A stretch of DNA of 64,000 nt. Source: Anaerolineaceae bacterium. GTDB taxonomy: Bacteria; Chloroflexota; Anaerolineae; Anaerolineales; Villigracilaceae. The stretch's first letter is position 1, and the number at the start of each line of letters is the position of its first letter. A program made the position numbers and the translations under genes. Below, piece by piece: positions 1 to 8,476 of the stretch. Under the pieces are notes generated by a model, which saw only the letters and a list, made by a program, of their open reading frames with translations, was not told the DNA's origin and did no database searches. The stretch spans positions 124,001 to 188,000 of the forward strand of contig WOUS01000001.1 of the NCBI GenBank assembly GCA_009772985.1. The letters are read 5' to 3'.

Positions 1-663
1 GGCCTGGACCGCCTGCCGTTCCAGGACGGCCTTCCCGGCATAGCCCTGCCCGATGCGCTGGGGGGAATGCTGGAGGTGGGGATGGCGGAAGCCCAGGCCG
101 GCCGCGAACTCGAGGGAATTGTTGAGCGGGTTGAACAGGAGCACATCGGCCGCGTCGACCTTCAACTGGTTGACGATCTCGCGCAGCACCACCGATAGGG
201 TGATTTTGATATCGAAACTGGACATGATGGCAGCGTCCACGGAACGCAGGGCTGCCAGGCGGTTCAATTGCCTTTGCAGCCGTTCCACCACCCCTCTGTG
301 TTCGGTGACATCCCGGATCACCACCGTGACCTGCGAATCCTGGGCCAGGACGAAACGCGCCTCGAACCAGCGTTCTCCGCGCGGGATCTCCAGTTTGTAT
401 TTGACAATGGTGATCCGGCCAGTGCTGGTTGTTTCTGCGATGGCTTTCCGGACCTCCTCCCCGATGTTCCCGGGAAGGATGTCCTGCATCTTTTTCCCCA
501 GGAATTGCTCCGGCGGCATGTAGAGCAGGGCCGGGTCTCCGGCGCGGTGGTCGAGGATGACGCCATCCTGGTCGAGGTGGAACAGGAGGTCCGGGAAGGC
601 GCGAAAAATTGCATCCAGGTGGTTTTCTGCTTTTCCGGTATCTTTCGCGGAGGCTGCAGTCAT
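1..663 (-). CDS. PAS-GAF sensor protein, C-terminus outside window
   Basis: The reading frame is open from an ATG at 663 to the window edge, giving the first 221 residues. A PAS domain fills about residues 15-125, with a typical PAS-to-PAC end (VVIRDVTEH). From about residue 130 a GAF domain begins (KVDAADVLLFNP, GLGFRHP). In Chloroflexota, this PAS-GAF arrangement usually continues into an HD-GYP phosphodiesterase or a histidine kinase, but the output domain is not visible here. It lies downstream of three small genes on the same strand and may be the last gene of their operon. No signal peptide or membrane segment is seen, so a cytoplasmic sensor is likely. Confidence 0.75.
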   Translation of the reverse strand, partial: MTAASAKDTGKAENHLDAIFRAFPDLLFHLDQDGVILDHRAGDPALLYMPPEQFLGKKMQDILPGNIGEEVRKAIAETTSTGRITIVKYKLEIPRGERWFEARFVLAQDSQVTVVIRDVTEHRGVVERLQRQLNRLAALRSVDAAIMSSFDIKITLSVVLREIVNQLKVDAADVLLFNPLNNSLEFAAGLGFRHPHLQHSPQRIGQGYAGKAVLERQAVQA

Positions 664-800
664 GTTCTGTTTCTGGGAAATGGGTTTTTGGTTCAAGGTT
701 TCAACGTTGTCTGTGGCGGTCCGGAGGACGCGGGCGCGGGGCGCGGTGATTTCCCTTGATCACCGCGCCCCCTGTCTCCGCGCCATCCGGCATCAACCGC

Positions 801-1127
801 TCAATGCCCGAATAATTCCGAGGCCTCGGCGGCGTGAGTTACAAAGGGATGTGTGCGCTGGCCCAGGGTCTGGGAGATGTGCCAGGCAAGGCTTTCCAGC
901 GAGTCGGCTCCAATGGACAAGACCAGGTTGCGCTCTTCGGCGGTCAGCAGGAAGGATTCCTCCCGGTAACCGGTCTGGATGGCGCGTTCCGGGTCTTCGA
1001 GCAACAGGCGGCAGAACGACGGGCTGACCGTTGCCGCGGCAAGCAGGCGGCAAATCTCCAGGTGTTCGTCCTGCACATCCTGCAGGATCAGGGAGACCGG
1101 CAAGGTTTGTAATTTGGTATCCAGCAT
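801..1127 (-). CDS. Small protein resembling Os1348/NHLP-clan proteins
   Basis: This is a 108-residue acidic protein. The central segment (FCRLLLEDPERAI, then LTAEERNLVLSI about 20 residues later) resembles the nitrile-hydratase-alpha-like leader (NHLP) clan, in particular the small Os1348 proteins found in Chloroflexota. Those are related to RiPP precursor leaders, although many have no known peptide product. No Gly-Gly cleavage site or Cys/Ser-rich core follows; the C-terminus is THPFVTHAAEASELFGH. The ATG directly follows the TAG of the DUF5317 gene, so the two are translationally linked. The family assignment is by pattern and is tentative. Confidence 0.5.
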   Translation of the reverse strand: MLDTKLQTLPVSLILQDVQDEHLEICRLLAAATVSPSFCRLLLEDPERAIQTGYREESFLLTAEERNLVLSIGADSLESLAWHISQTLGQRTHPFVTHAAEASELFGH

Positions 1128-1706
1128 CTAGCGTCCTTTGCTTGCTTTGTTGAAGTTGAACCCTCCGGCGGCCATCAGCCAGAATGCGCCGGCTGCCACG
1201 AACACGTCCCCGAGGCTGAACGCGACCTGGTACGGGAACCATACCGGGGGCAGGAGCCGGTCGGAGAGGAGCGCCAGGCGGGTGTCCTCCAGCGGGAGCA
1301 GGATGTCCTTCCAGCCGAAGCGGCTGCTGGCCCAGTCGTCCAACATGCCGGGCGGCACGAGGCGGCTGGCGGTCTCCGGGCTGATGGGCATGAATCCGCC
1401 GTTGAGCGCCATCACCAGCAGGTTGGCAACCAGCCCGACAGCCAGCACGGCGATGCCGGGCACGCGGCGGTTCAGCCAGCAGAAGACCAGGAAGAGCGCC
1501 TGCGAGAGGAGCAATCCGGCGGCGGCCCACTCATCGGAAAGGAGACCGCGCGTGGGGAGGAAATAAATGGCAAGGTACTGTGGAACGAATGCGACGACTG
1601 CCAGCCAGGCGAAGCGCAGCGCCGGGACCTCCCAACGGGACCGCCGCCAGCGGGCGGCCAGCAGCCCCGTCAGCAGTCCCGCCGGCAGGGCGGCGAGGAG
1701 GATCAC
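1128..1706 (-). CDS. DUF5317 family membrane protein
   Basis: This protein has 192 residues and four or five hydrophobic segments, starting immediately at the N-terminus (ILLAALPAGLLTGLLAARW). The pattern and the motif LNGGFMPISPE about two thirds of the way along match the DUF5317 family, which is common in Chloroflexota and Firmicutes and has no known function. The start is GTG at 1706, which overlaps the TGA of the upstream 48-codon gene (GTGA), so translation is probably coupled. It is an integral membrane protein in a four-gene minus-strand group with a small membrane peptide, an NHLP-like protein and a PAS-GAF sensor. That context suggests a signalling role, but this is inference only. 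Confidence 0.75.
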   Translation of the reverse strand: MILLAALPAGLLTGLLAARWRRSRWEVPALRFAWLAVVAFVPQYLAIYFLPTRGLLSDEWAAAGLLLSQALFLVFCWLNRRVPGIAVLAVGLVANLLVMALNGGFMPISPETASRLVPPGMLDDWASSRFGWKDILLPLEDTRLALLSDRLLPPVWFPYQVAFSLGDVFVAAGAFWLMAAGGFNFNKASKGR

Positions 1707-1849
1707 CTGCCGACCGGCACCGCGCTGTCATCCGGTGCGCCGACGCCAAGCACCATCAGGGCCAGCGCAGCCACAACCACGGCCAGCTGGACGTAGCGGC
1801 GGTCGATCTTCTGGAGTGCAACAGCGAATTGAGTGAGTTTAGCCTTCAT
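1703..1849 (-). CDS. 48-residue single-pass membrane peptide
   Basis: A short ORF starts at ATG 1849, preceded by AAGGAAGG at a good distance, and ends in a TGA that overlaps the GTG of the DUF5317 gene. The peptide has a basic amphipathic N-terminus (MKAKLTQFAVALQKIDRRY), one hydrophobic helix (VQLAVVVAALALMVLGVG) and a short tail. The ribosome binding site and the overlap with the next gene support real translation. It is the first gene of the group. A longer in-frame start at 1918 exists but has no ribosome binding site. Function is unknown. Confidence 0.6.
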   Translation of the reverse strand: MKAKLTQFAVALQKIDRRYVQLAVVVAALALMVLGVGAPDDSAVPVGR

Positions 1850-1960
1850 GAGACACCTTCCTTTTCTTGGTAGAGTGCTTATAGAATACAGGGAGGCAGG
1901 CTTCAAAAAAGGCTTCAAAAAAGGCGTCAGTTGGCCGTCAAGTGAAAGGGAAATCCCCCA

Positions 1961-2079
1961 GCAATTCTCAATATGTCATTGCGAGGGCGAAGCCCGCAGC
2001 AATCTCCTCGCCAAAACAGGGAGATTGCTTCGACGGGAGAACGCCGTCTCGCAATGACACTATCCACATTGAGAATTGC
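1961..2079. repeat. Dispersed CATTGCGAG inverted-repeat element, copy 1
   Basis: The outer arms GCAATTCTCAATATG (1961-1975) and CACATTGAGAATTGC (2065-2079) are nearly perfect inverted repeats. Inside them lie GTCATTGCGAG and CTCGCAATGAC, and the central arms GCAATCTC and GAGATTGC. Related elements occur at about 13450 and 14483. Elements with a CATTGCGAG core are widespread in bacterial intergenic DNA. It forms most of the 308-bp gap between 1850 and 2157; no gene is seen there. Confidence 0.8.
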
Positions 2080-2096
2080 CGGAAATCCCCCGTTAA

Positions 2097-2133
2097 AATT
2101 CATTTCCCCTCGCTTCAGGAGGGGAAATGAATT
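2097..2133. terminator. 15-bp-arm hairpin, possible terminator
   Basis: Perfect arms AATTCATTTCCCCTC (2097-2111) and GAGGGGAAATGAATT (2119-2133) enclose a 7-nt loop. It lies just past the stop of the minus-strand activator gene. There is no clean T run directly after the stem in that direction, so a terminator role is possible but unproven. Confidence 0.45.
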
Positions 2134-2157
2134 CGGCAAGTTAAAAAAACAGCAATT

Positions 2158-5100
2158 TCAGGAGGTCAATTCCCGATACAGCGCCTCGGTTTCCGCGGAA
2201 AGGCTCATCCCCAGGCCCATTTCCATCGCGTGACGGCAGGCCTGGTACTGGCGTGAAACCGCGGCCTGGTCCCCCTGGCGGGCGTAGACGCGCATCGCCA
2301 GCCGGTGGGCTTCCTCGAGATATGGGTCAATCGCCAGGGCGCGCTGGCAGGTTTTAATGGCGCTGTCCTTGTCGCCGCGCTGGAGGTGCAATCCCGCCAG
2401 CGCGAGCAGGGCCGGGAGCAGGGCCTGCCGCAGGCGTTCGCGCTCCGGCTCGATCCACTCCCCATCCATATCCTCCAGGAACGGCCCGCGTGCCAGTTCC
2501 GCCGCCTCGGCAACCAGGCGGATCTTTTCCGCGTTGTCGGCCGAGCGGCCGACGCGGCGCAGGCAATCCTCGAAGACCTCCACATCGTACTCGTAATCCA
2601 TCCCGGCATTGAAACGGTAGCGTTCCCCGTCGAACAGGATCGCCTCCGCGCCCAGCGCGCTGCGCAAACGGTAGAGGTCGTTCTTGAAGCGCTGTCGCAC
2701 CCGGGCGGGAGACTCGTCCGGCCAGAACTGCGCGCAGATCTGTTCCTTCGTCACGGCGTCCGGCGTGTTCAGCAGGAAGAAGAACAGTTCCCGCACCGAG
2801 CGGGTCTTCCAGCGCTCGTTCGTCACCACCTGCCCGCCGACGCGCACCTGCCCGCGGCCGAAGGCACGGATGACCAGCCGCGGCGACGGGAGCGGGACGG
2901 CGCTGGTCATGCGGCGCAAGTGTTTGCGCAGGCGGGGGAGTCTGGCCTGCGTTGGGGCGGCGGCCTCCAGCAGGCGCTTCAACACGGACCGTTGGCCTGC
3001 CTCCGCCTCCACAGCCTCGAGCCGCTCCCGGACCTGGTGCGCGGTCATCCCCAGCGAGTGGAGCGAGGCCCCGCGCGTGATCAGTTCTTCGACCGCGTCG
3101 AGGCAGGCGCGCGCCGCATCCCTGTCGCCGGAGGCGGCGCAGGCCGCCGCCAGCCAGAGCCGCGTCCAGCCGGTCTCCAGCACCAGGCCTCCGGTCTCGA
3201 AGTGCGCCAGTGCGGCCTGCAGGCGGGAAACAGCCCCGGCGGGATCGCCGGTGGCCAGGTCGAGGCGGCCGTGTTCGAGTTCATAGAGTCCCTGTTCATA
3301 ATTGGAAGCGCGGGAACTGGCTTCGGCGCGGGCATCCTCGAGAAGCGTGCGCGCCCGGTCAAAGGTCCCGGCAAGCCGGGCGAGGCCGGCGCGCGCCAGC
3401 AGGGCGTAATAGAGCAGGAAGTGGTCGTTGTACTGCCGGGCAAACGTCTCCACTTTTTCGAAGGCCTGGGCGGATGCTTCGTGGTCGCCGATCTCGATGT
3501 AGAGGTCGCCCAGGCTGGCAAGGATGAGCGCCTCGTTGCGCAGGTACCCGCTGCGGCGGGCAGACTTCAGCCCTTCCTCGAAATATTGGACGGCGGTTTC
3601 GTATTCCCCGAGCGAGTGGTATAGCACGCCCAGGCTGTTTCCCAATCCCGCCTGCATGGGTAGGTGGCCCTGCTCCTTGCAGAGGATATGGGCTTTTTCG
3701 TAGGTCTCGCAGGCGGCGCTGGTCTGGCCGACCGCCCGGAGCGCCATGCCCAGGTCGGATAGGGCGATGGGGATGCTGCGCGCCGCGTCCACCCGGCGGT
3801 AGAGGCTCAGGGATCGTTCCAGCCAGTCGAGTGCCTGGAACGGTTGTCCCAGCCGGAGGAGGCCACAGCCTTTCAGTCGCATGGCCTCGGCGTGGTTCGC
3901 CAGCATTTCGTCCGAATCTGCCGGGATTTGCAGGGTTTCCTCCGCGTCGGACAGGGAGGCCGCGTAATCGCCCAGCAGGCGCTGCGCCGCTGCTCTTCGG
4001 ACGAGCGCCAGTGCCAGCCCGGGAGTGTCACTGCGAATGCGGAAGGCGGAGACGGCCTCGTCGAACAGGGGCAGGGACTGGCCGGCTTTCCCGCGCACGA
4101 GCAGGGTGACTCCGCGCAAAGAGAGCAGGCCGGGGCGCTGGCTGATGAGCGCCTCGGGCAGGCTCTCCAGCCAGTTGCCGAGGGTGATGAATTTGCCTTC
4201 CTGGATGAGCGGCGTGCCGGCGCGCTCCACCAGCCCGGCCAGGGATTCCGTCTCGCCGTTCTGGCGGTAGATGTGGAAGGCGCGCTCCCAGTCGCCATTT
4301 TCCTCGCTGACCCCGGCCAGCCGGGACAGGATGGCCTGCGCCGTCTGCGGGCTTCTGGCTTCCACGCGCGCCTGGAGGAAATCCCGGAACAGTTGGTGGT
4401 AGCGCAGCCATTTGTTATCCGGCCCGACGGAGAGGACGAACAGGTTGCCGCGGCGCACGGTATCCAGCATGGATTGCCATTCGCCGACCCCGAGGACGGC
4501 ATCGCACAGGGCCGCGTCGAATTCCTCCAGCAGGGAGGTTTGCAGGAGGAATTCCTGCACGGCGGGCGGCTGGGGGGCGAAGACCTGCTGGTCGAAGTAG
4601 GCGTCCAGGTCCACGCCGGAGGCGCGGGCGGCGCGCGTCAGGTCCGGCGCGCCGGGGGCGGTCCCGGCCAGGAGCAGGCCGGTGATCCAGCCCTCGGTCC
4701 GGTGCGCCAGCGCGTCCACTTCCTCGTCGCCCAGTTCCACCCCGTAATTCTTTTGGCACAGCCGGCGGATCTCCTCCGGGCGGAAGGCCAGTTCCTCCGG
4801 GTCGAAGCCGCCGACCTGCTGGCGGGCCACCAGCGCAGGCAGGTCGGCCAGGGCGGGCAGGCGGCGCGAGGAAAGCGCCACGTGGCAGTTTTCCCCGGCC
4901 AGTTGGAGGAAGCGGCTGACGAACCCGCGGATCTCCGGCACGTTGTCCACGAACTGGTAGTCGTCGAGGACGATGACGAAGTGCTCGTCAATGCGCTCGT
5001 AGATTTCGTTGACGAGCGTGACGATCAGGTTCTCGGCGCCGTCTTCGAACGAGGCCAGGTGGCGCAGGGCGGCGTTGGACTGGTTGCCGAATTTTGGGAA

Positions 5101-5373
5101 ACGGTGGGCGATGGAGGCGATGAAGTAGGAGAGGAAGCGCTGCGGCTCCCGGTCGAGGGCGTCGAGCGCCAGCCAGCAGAACGGCAGCGCGCTGCTGCGG
5201 GCCATGTCCACGAGCAGGGAGGTCTTGCCGTATCCCGCCGGGGCGGTCACAAGCACGAGACGCTTGTCGAGCAGGGCGTCGAGCAGGTCCAGCAGGCGGG
5301 CGCGGTGGAGCATCTCCGGGCGCAGGGCCGGGACCGTGATCTTGGTGGCGCTGACAGGAAATGCTCCGTTCAT
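2158..5373 (-). CDS. MalT-like ATPase / BTAD transcriptional activator
   Basis: A protein of 1071 residues. An N-terminal STAND-type ATPase domain has Walker A APAGYGKTS (about 44-52) and Walker B FVIVLDDYQ (about 132-140), preceded by the MalT-type opening ATKITVPALRP. A long middle region is built of TPR-like helical repeats. The C-terminus holds a winged-helix DNA-binding segment (about 830-930, RGQVRVGGQVVTNERWKTRS) followed by a bacterial transcriptional activator domain. Such proteins bind a ligand or partner, hydrolyse ATP and activate nearby genes. I chose ATG 5373 because GGAG lies 7 nt upstream. An alternative start at 5391 has TACAAT 9 nt upstream and could be leaderless. It is divergent from the polysaccharide-type cluster and may control it (inference). 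Confidence 0.85.
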   Translation of the reverse strand: MNGAFPVSATKITVPALRPEMLHRARLLDLLDALLDKRLVLVTAPAGYGKTSLLVDMARSSALPFCWLALDALDREPQRFLSYFIASIAHRFPKFGNQSNAALRHLASFEDGAENLIVTLVNEIYERIDEHFVIVLDDYQFVDNVPEIRGFVSRFLQLAGENCHVALSSRRLPALADLPALVARQQVGGFDPEELAFRPEEIRRLCQKNYGVELGDEEVDALAHRTEGWITGLLLAGTAPGAPDLTRAARASGVDLDAYFDQQVFAPQPPAVQEFLLQTSLLEEFDAALCDAVLGVGEWQSMLDTVRRGNLFVLSVGPDNKWLRYHQLFRDFLQARVEARSPQTAQAILSRLAGVSEENGDWERAFHIYRQNGETESLAGLVERAGTPLIQEGKFITLGNWLESLPEALISQRPGLLSLRGVTLLVRGKAGQSLPLFDEAVSAFRIRSDTPGLALALVRRAAAQRLLGDYAASLSDAEETLQIPADSDEMLANHAEAMRLKGCGLLRLGQPFQALDWLERSLSLYRRVDAARSIPIALSDLGMALRAVGQTSAACETYEKAHILCKEQGHLPMQAGLGNSLGVLYHSLGEYETAVQYFEEGLKSARRSGYLRNEALILASLGDLYIEIGDHEASAQAFEKVETFARQYNDHFLLYYALLARAGLARLAGTFDRARTLLEDARAEASSRASNYEQGLYELEHGRLDLATGDPAGAVSRLQAALAHFETGGLVLETGWTRLWLAAACAASGDRDAARACLDAVEELITRGASLHSLGMTAHQVRERLEAVEAEAGQRSVLKRLLEAAAPTQARLPRLRKHLRRMTSAVPLPSPRLVIRAFGRGQVRVGGQVVTNERWKTRSVRELFFFLLNTPDAVTKEQICAQFWPDESPARVRQRFKNDLYRLRSALGAEAILFDGERYRFNAGMDYEYDVEVFEDCLRRVGRSADNAEKIRLVAEAAELARGPFLEDMDGEWIEPERERLRQALLPALLALAGLHLQRGDKDSAIKTCQRALAIDPYLEEAHRLAMRVYARQGDQAAVSRQYQACRHAMEMGLGMSLSAETEALYRELTS

Positions 5374-5480
5374 GGCGTCTCTCCATTCCATCCGCCATCA
5401 ATTGTACTCCCTTCCCGCCGGTTGTATTGCCTGTCTTGTCTTGCGGTATACTCGTAGAAACCACGCCGATCGAGGAAATT

Positions 5481-7628
5481 ATGAAACAACTTCTCCAGAA
5501 CATGAAAACCGGCAAGACCACCATCGAAGACATTCCCGCGCCCACGCCGCGCGCCGGGCAGGCGCTTGTGAAAGTGGCCGCCTCGCTCGTCTCGGCCGGC
5601 ACCGAACGCATGGTGGTGGAATTCGCCGAAAAGTCGCTGGTCGGCAAGGCCCGCTCCCGCCCGGACCTCGTCCGCCAGGTGGTGGACAAGATGAAACGCG
5701 AAGGCGTCGCGCCGACCATCCGGGCGGCTTTCAACCGTCTCGACCAGCCGATGGCGCTCGGCTATTCCTCGGCAGGCACGATTGTTTCATTGGGTGACGG
5801 GATGGAAGGTTTCAAGGTCGGCCAACGCGTGGCCTGCGCGGGCGGCAATTACGCCGTCCACGCCGAGTACAACGTCATCCCGCGCGCCCTGCTCACGCCG
5901 CTGCCCGATTCTGTGGATTTCGAGTCCGCCGCCTTCACCACCCTCGGCGCGATTGCCCTGCACGGTTTCCGCCTGGCCGAGCCGCAGATTGGCGAAAACG
6001 TGGCGATCATCGGGATGGGTCTGCTGGGATTATTGGCGGGACAGATGGCGGCCGCGGCCGGGTGCCGTGTGCTGGGCATTGATACCAATCCGCAGCGGGT
6101 GGCGCTCGCCGCCTCTCTCGGACTCCAAGCCTGCCTCCGCGACCAGGCCGTGGACTCTGCCCAATCATTTACCGTTAACCGCGGCTTCGACGCGGTGCTC
6201 ATCTGCGCCGACACTTCGTCCAACGACCCGGTCGAACTGGCGGCGGTCATCGCCCGCGACCGGGCGCGCATCGTCGCCACCGGCGCGGTCGGGCTGACCT
6301 TCCCGCGCAAGATCTACTACGAAAAGGAACTGTCGTTCGTCAACTCGCGCTCGTACGGACCGGGACGCTACGATCCGGCCTACGAGGAGAACGGACGCGA
6401 CTATCCCATCGGCTACGTCCGCTGGACGGAGGGGCGCAACTTCGAGGCGGTGGTTGGAATGTTGGCAAGCGGCCAGTTGCAGGTTCAGCCACTCATCAGC
6501 CATCGCTTCCCCATCGAGCAAGCGCCGGAAGCGTATGAAGTGATTACGGGGAAGAGGAAACAGCCGTTTCTTGGTGTTTTGCTGACATACCCCGTTGACA
6601 CGTTGACAGGTTCGCAGGTTGTCAGGTTTAACGTGCAAACCGTCAAACGTGACAACGTGGTGACGTTGGGCGTGCTTGGGGCGGGCCTGTTTGCGAACGC
6701 AACGCTGCTCCCGGCCATCAAAAAAGCGGGCGGCATCGAACTGGTCGGCATCGCCTCCGCGGGCGGACTGCATGCCCAGGATACTGCCCGGAAATTTGGC
6801 TTTTCTTACGCCACGTCGAGCGATGACGAAATCCTGAACGACCCGAACATCAACACCATCGCCATCCTGACTCGTCACGATTCGCACGCTGATTTGGTGG
6901 TCAAGGCGTTGCAGGCGGGGAAGCATGTGTTTGTCGAGAAACCTCTTGCCATCACCACCGGGCAACTTGACACGATTCAGGACGCCCTTTTACGTTTTAC
7001 GGATCACGTTTTACTGGTCGGCTTCAACCGCCGCTTCGCTCCCCTCGCCCAGACTCTTTCCTCATTTCTCGGTTCTCGTACCGAGCCTCTGCACATGCAC
7101 TACCGCGTCAACGCCGGATACATTCCCCTCAACCACTGGGTGCATGACCCGGCCCAGGGCGGCGGACGGATCATCGGCGAGGGCTGTCACTTCGTGGACT
7201 TCCTGACCTTCCTGGCCGGGGCCGCGCCGGTCAGCGTGAGCGCGCACGCCCTGCCCGATAACGGCAAATACCGCGAGGACAACGTCTCGATGACCTTCAC
7301 CTTCCCGGACGGCTCGCTCGGTGTGGTGGACTATCTCGCCAACGGCGACAAGTCCTTCCCCAAGGAACGCGTCGAAGTCTTCTGCGGCGGGCGGATTGCC
7401 GTGCTGGACGATTTCCGCACGCTGGAGATGGTGCGTGACGGACGCCGGACGACGGTCAAGAAGGCGCAGGATAAAGGCTGGCGCGGCGAGTGGGCCGCGT
7501 TCGCGAAGTCCATCCGCGAGGGCGGACAGCCGCCCATCCCGTACGAGCAACTGGTCGGCGTGACGAAGGGCGCGTTCGCGGCAGTGGAGTCCACCCGGCA
7601 GGGCGGTGCGCAGGAACCTATTGTGTAA
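5481..7628 (+). CDS. Bi-domain oxidoreductase (Zn-ADH-like plus Gfo/Idh/MocA)
   Basis: A 715-residue fusion. Residues about 1-370 form a zinc-type alcohol dehydrogenase-like domain with a Rossmann fold (VAIIGMGLLGLLAG). Residues about 390-715 form a Gfo/Idh/MocA oxidoreductase with GVLGAGLFAN and the EKP motif (HVFVEKPLA). Such fusions accompany heparinase-like proteins and WbuB-type glycosyltransferases in polysaccharide clusters, as here, and probably oxidise or epimerise a nucleotide sugar. GAGG lies 5 nt before the ATG. The interdomain linker is made of octamer repeats (6594-6668), and a heptamer array (6988-7015) sits in the second domain. A second, partial copy of its 3' end lies at 8401-8469. 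Confidence 0.85.
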   Translation: MKQLLQNMKTGKTTIEDIPAPTPRAGQALVKVAASLVSAGTERMVVEFAEKSLVGKARSRPDLVRQVVDKMKREGVAPTIRAAFNRLDQPMALGYSSAGTIVSLGDGMEGFKVGQRVACAGGNYAVHAEYNVIPRALLTPLPDSVDFESAAFTTLGAIALHGFRLAEPQIGENVAIIGMGLLGLLAGQMAAAAGCRVLGIDTNPQRVALAASLGLQACLRDQAVDSAQSFTVNRGFDAVLICADTSSNDPVELAAVIARDRARIVATGAVGLTFPRKIYYEKELSFVNSRSYGPGRYDPAYEENGRDYPIGYVRWTEGRNFEAVVGMLASGQLQVQPLISHRFPIEQAPEAYEVITGKRKQPFLGVLLTYPVDTLTGSQVVRFNVQTVKRDNVVTLGVLGAGLFANATLLPAIKKAGGIELVGIASAGGLHAQDTARKFGFSYATSSDDEILNDPNINTIAILTRHDSHADLVVKALQAGKHVFVEKPLAITTGQLDTIQDALLRFTDHVLLVGFNRRFAPLAQTLSSFLGSRTEPLHMHYRVNAGYIPLNHWVHDPAQGGGRIIGEGCHFVDFLTFLAGAAPVSVSAHALPDNGKYREDNVSMTFTFPDGSLGVVDYLANGDKSFPKERVEVFCGGRIAVLDDFRTLEMVRDGRRTTVKKAQDKGWRGEWAAFAKSIREGGQPPIPYEQLVGVTKGAFAAVESTRQGGAQEPIV
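6594..6668 (+). repeat. Octamer array in the oxidoreductase linker
   Basis: Degenerate 8-bp units (GTTGACAC, GTTGACAG, GTTCGCAG, GTTGTCAG and weaker ones) run in frame through the linker between the two oxidoreductase domains. The same first words recur in metH at 30390. Confidence 0.75.
6988..7015 (+). repeat. Heptamer array TTTTACG in coding DNA
   Basis: Four consecutive 7-bp units (TTTTACG, TTTTACG, GATCACG, TTTTACT) lie inside the Gfo/Idh/MocA domain of the oxidoreductase and keep the frame. Confidence 0.6.
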
Positions 7629-7674
7629 GACCGAAACGGTTGCGCTTCGCAATAAAAAAAGGTAAGATAAAGTC

Positions 7675-7995
7675 ATGCCCGCCAAGATCCAGCGCTTGAT
7701 GAAGGAACTCAAAAAGGGACTGGCCGAATTGTATGGCAACCGGCTGAAAGAAGCCATACTATTCGGCTCTTATGCGCGTGGGGATTACGATGAGAGTTCG
7801 GACCTCGATGTGATGATCGTGCTGGAAGATTATCGAAGTTATTGGGAAGAACTGGTAAGGACGAGTCAATTGGTCAGCGACCAGTCGCTGGACTGCGGCA
7901 TCACCATCAGTCTCACGATTGTCAAGGAAGAACAGTGGCGCAGCGCCGATATACCAGTGCTGCGCAACGTGCGCGCCGAAGGGATCGCCGCATGA
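7675..7995 (+). CDS. MNT-type nucleotidyltransferase (antitoxin)
   Basis: A 106-residue minimal nucleotidyltransferase with the signature GSYARGDYDESSDLDVMI (about 31-48), including the two metal-binding Asp residues. Family members (MntA) pair with HEPN toxins and silence them by AMPylation. The following HEPN gene starts inside this stop codon (ATGA), so the two form one operon. It starts 46 bp after the bi-domain oxidoreductase and, with its partner, separates that gene from a displaced copy of its 3' end. Function is by family, and whether this particular pair is a toxin-antitoxin system is inferred. Confidence 0.85.
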   Translation: MPAKIQRLMKELKKGLAELYGNRLKEAILFGSYARGDYDESSDLDVMIVLEDYRSYWEELVRTSQLVSDQSLDCGITISLTIVKEEQWRSADIPVLRNVRAEGIAA

Positions 7996-8372
7996 AAGAG
8001 TCAACCGATCAGTTATTGGCGCGTGCGGTGGATGCCATTGAAGCGGCTGAAATCCTGCTCACGAACGGCAAGGCCGAAATCGCTGCCGGGCGGGCCTACT
8101 ACGCAATGTTCTATGTTGCCGAAGCGTTGCTGAATGAAAAAGGGTTCCAGTTCGGCAAACACGGAAACGTGTTGGCGGCTTATGGTCAGCATTTTGCAAA
8201 GACAAAAGTGCTCGACCCCAAATATCACCGCTGGCTGATCGCAGCGTTCGCACAGCGACAAATTGGGGATTATGGAATTGACCCGGATATCCAAAGTGAG
8301 GTGGTTGTGGAGATGATCCGGCAGGCGCAGGAATTCCTTGATACAGCCAGACGGTATCTCGCCAGTCTATAA
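7992..8372 (+). CDS. HEPN domain protein (probable toxin partner)
   Basis: A 126-residue all-helical protein with the HEPN-family core AGRAYYAMFYVAEALLNEKG (about 35-54), of the PF05168 type rather than the DUF86/HepT type found at 19112. HEPN proteins of MNT/HEPN pairs are usually RNases. The classic RNase motif R-x4-6-H is not obvious here, so activity is uncertain. The ATG overlaps the antitoxin stop by 4 nt. The gene ends 28 bp before the displaced oxidoreductase tail. Confidence 0.8.
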   Translation: MKESTDQLLARAVDAIEAAEILLTNGKAEIAAGRAYYAMFYVAEALLNEKGFQFGKHGNVLAAYGQHFAKTKVLDPKYHRWLIAAFAQRQIGDYGIDPDIQSEVVVEMIRQAQEFLDTARRYLASL

Positions 8373-8400
8373 ACCATCTGCCCTTTGCGCGCACCCGGCC

Positions 8401-8469
8401 GGCGTGACGAAGGCCGCGTTCGCGGCGATCAAGTCGCTGCGGAGCGGGCATCTTTCGGCCATTGCGTAG
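8401..8469 (+). pseudogene. Displaced 3' tail of the bi-domain oxidoreductase
   Basis: Read in frame to a TAG at 8467, this gives GVTKAAFAAIKSLRSGHLSA and two more residues. The intact gene at 7557-7628 ends GVTKGAFAAVESTRQGGAQE plus three residues. The first 28 nt differ at two positions, then the copies diverge while keeping length and character. There is no start or upstream part of a gene. It is a severed gene end, separated from the intact gene by the MNT/HEPN pair. Confidence 0.75.
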
Positions 8470-8476
8470 ATTCCTT

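Noticed and set aside
3844-5457. A 537-codon plus-strand frame opposite the MalT-like activator
   Set aside because: No domain or ribosome binding site; it is the shadow of the activator gene.
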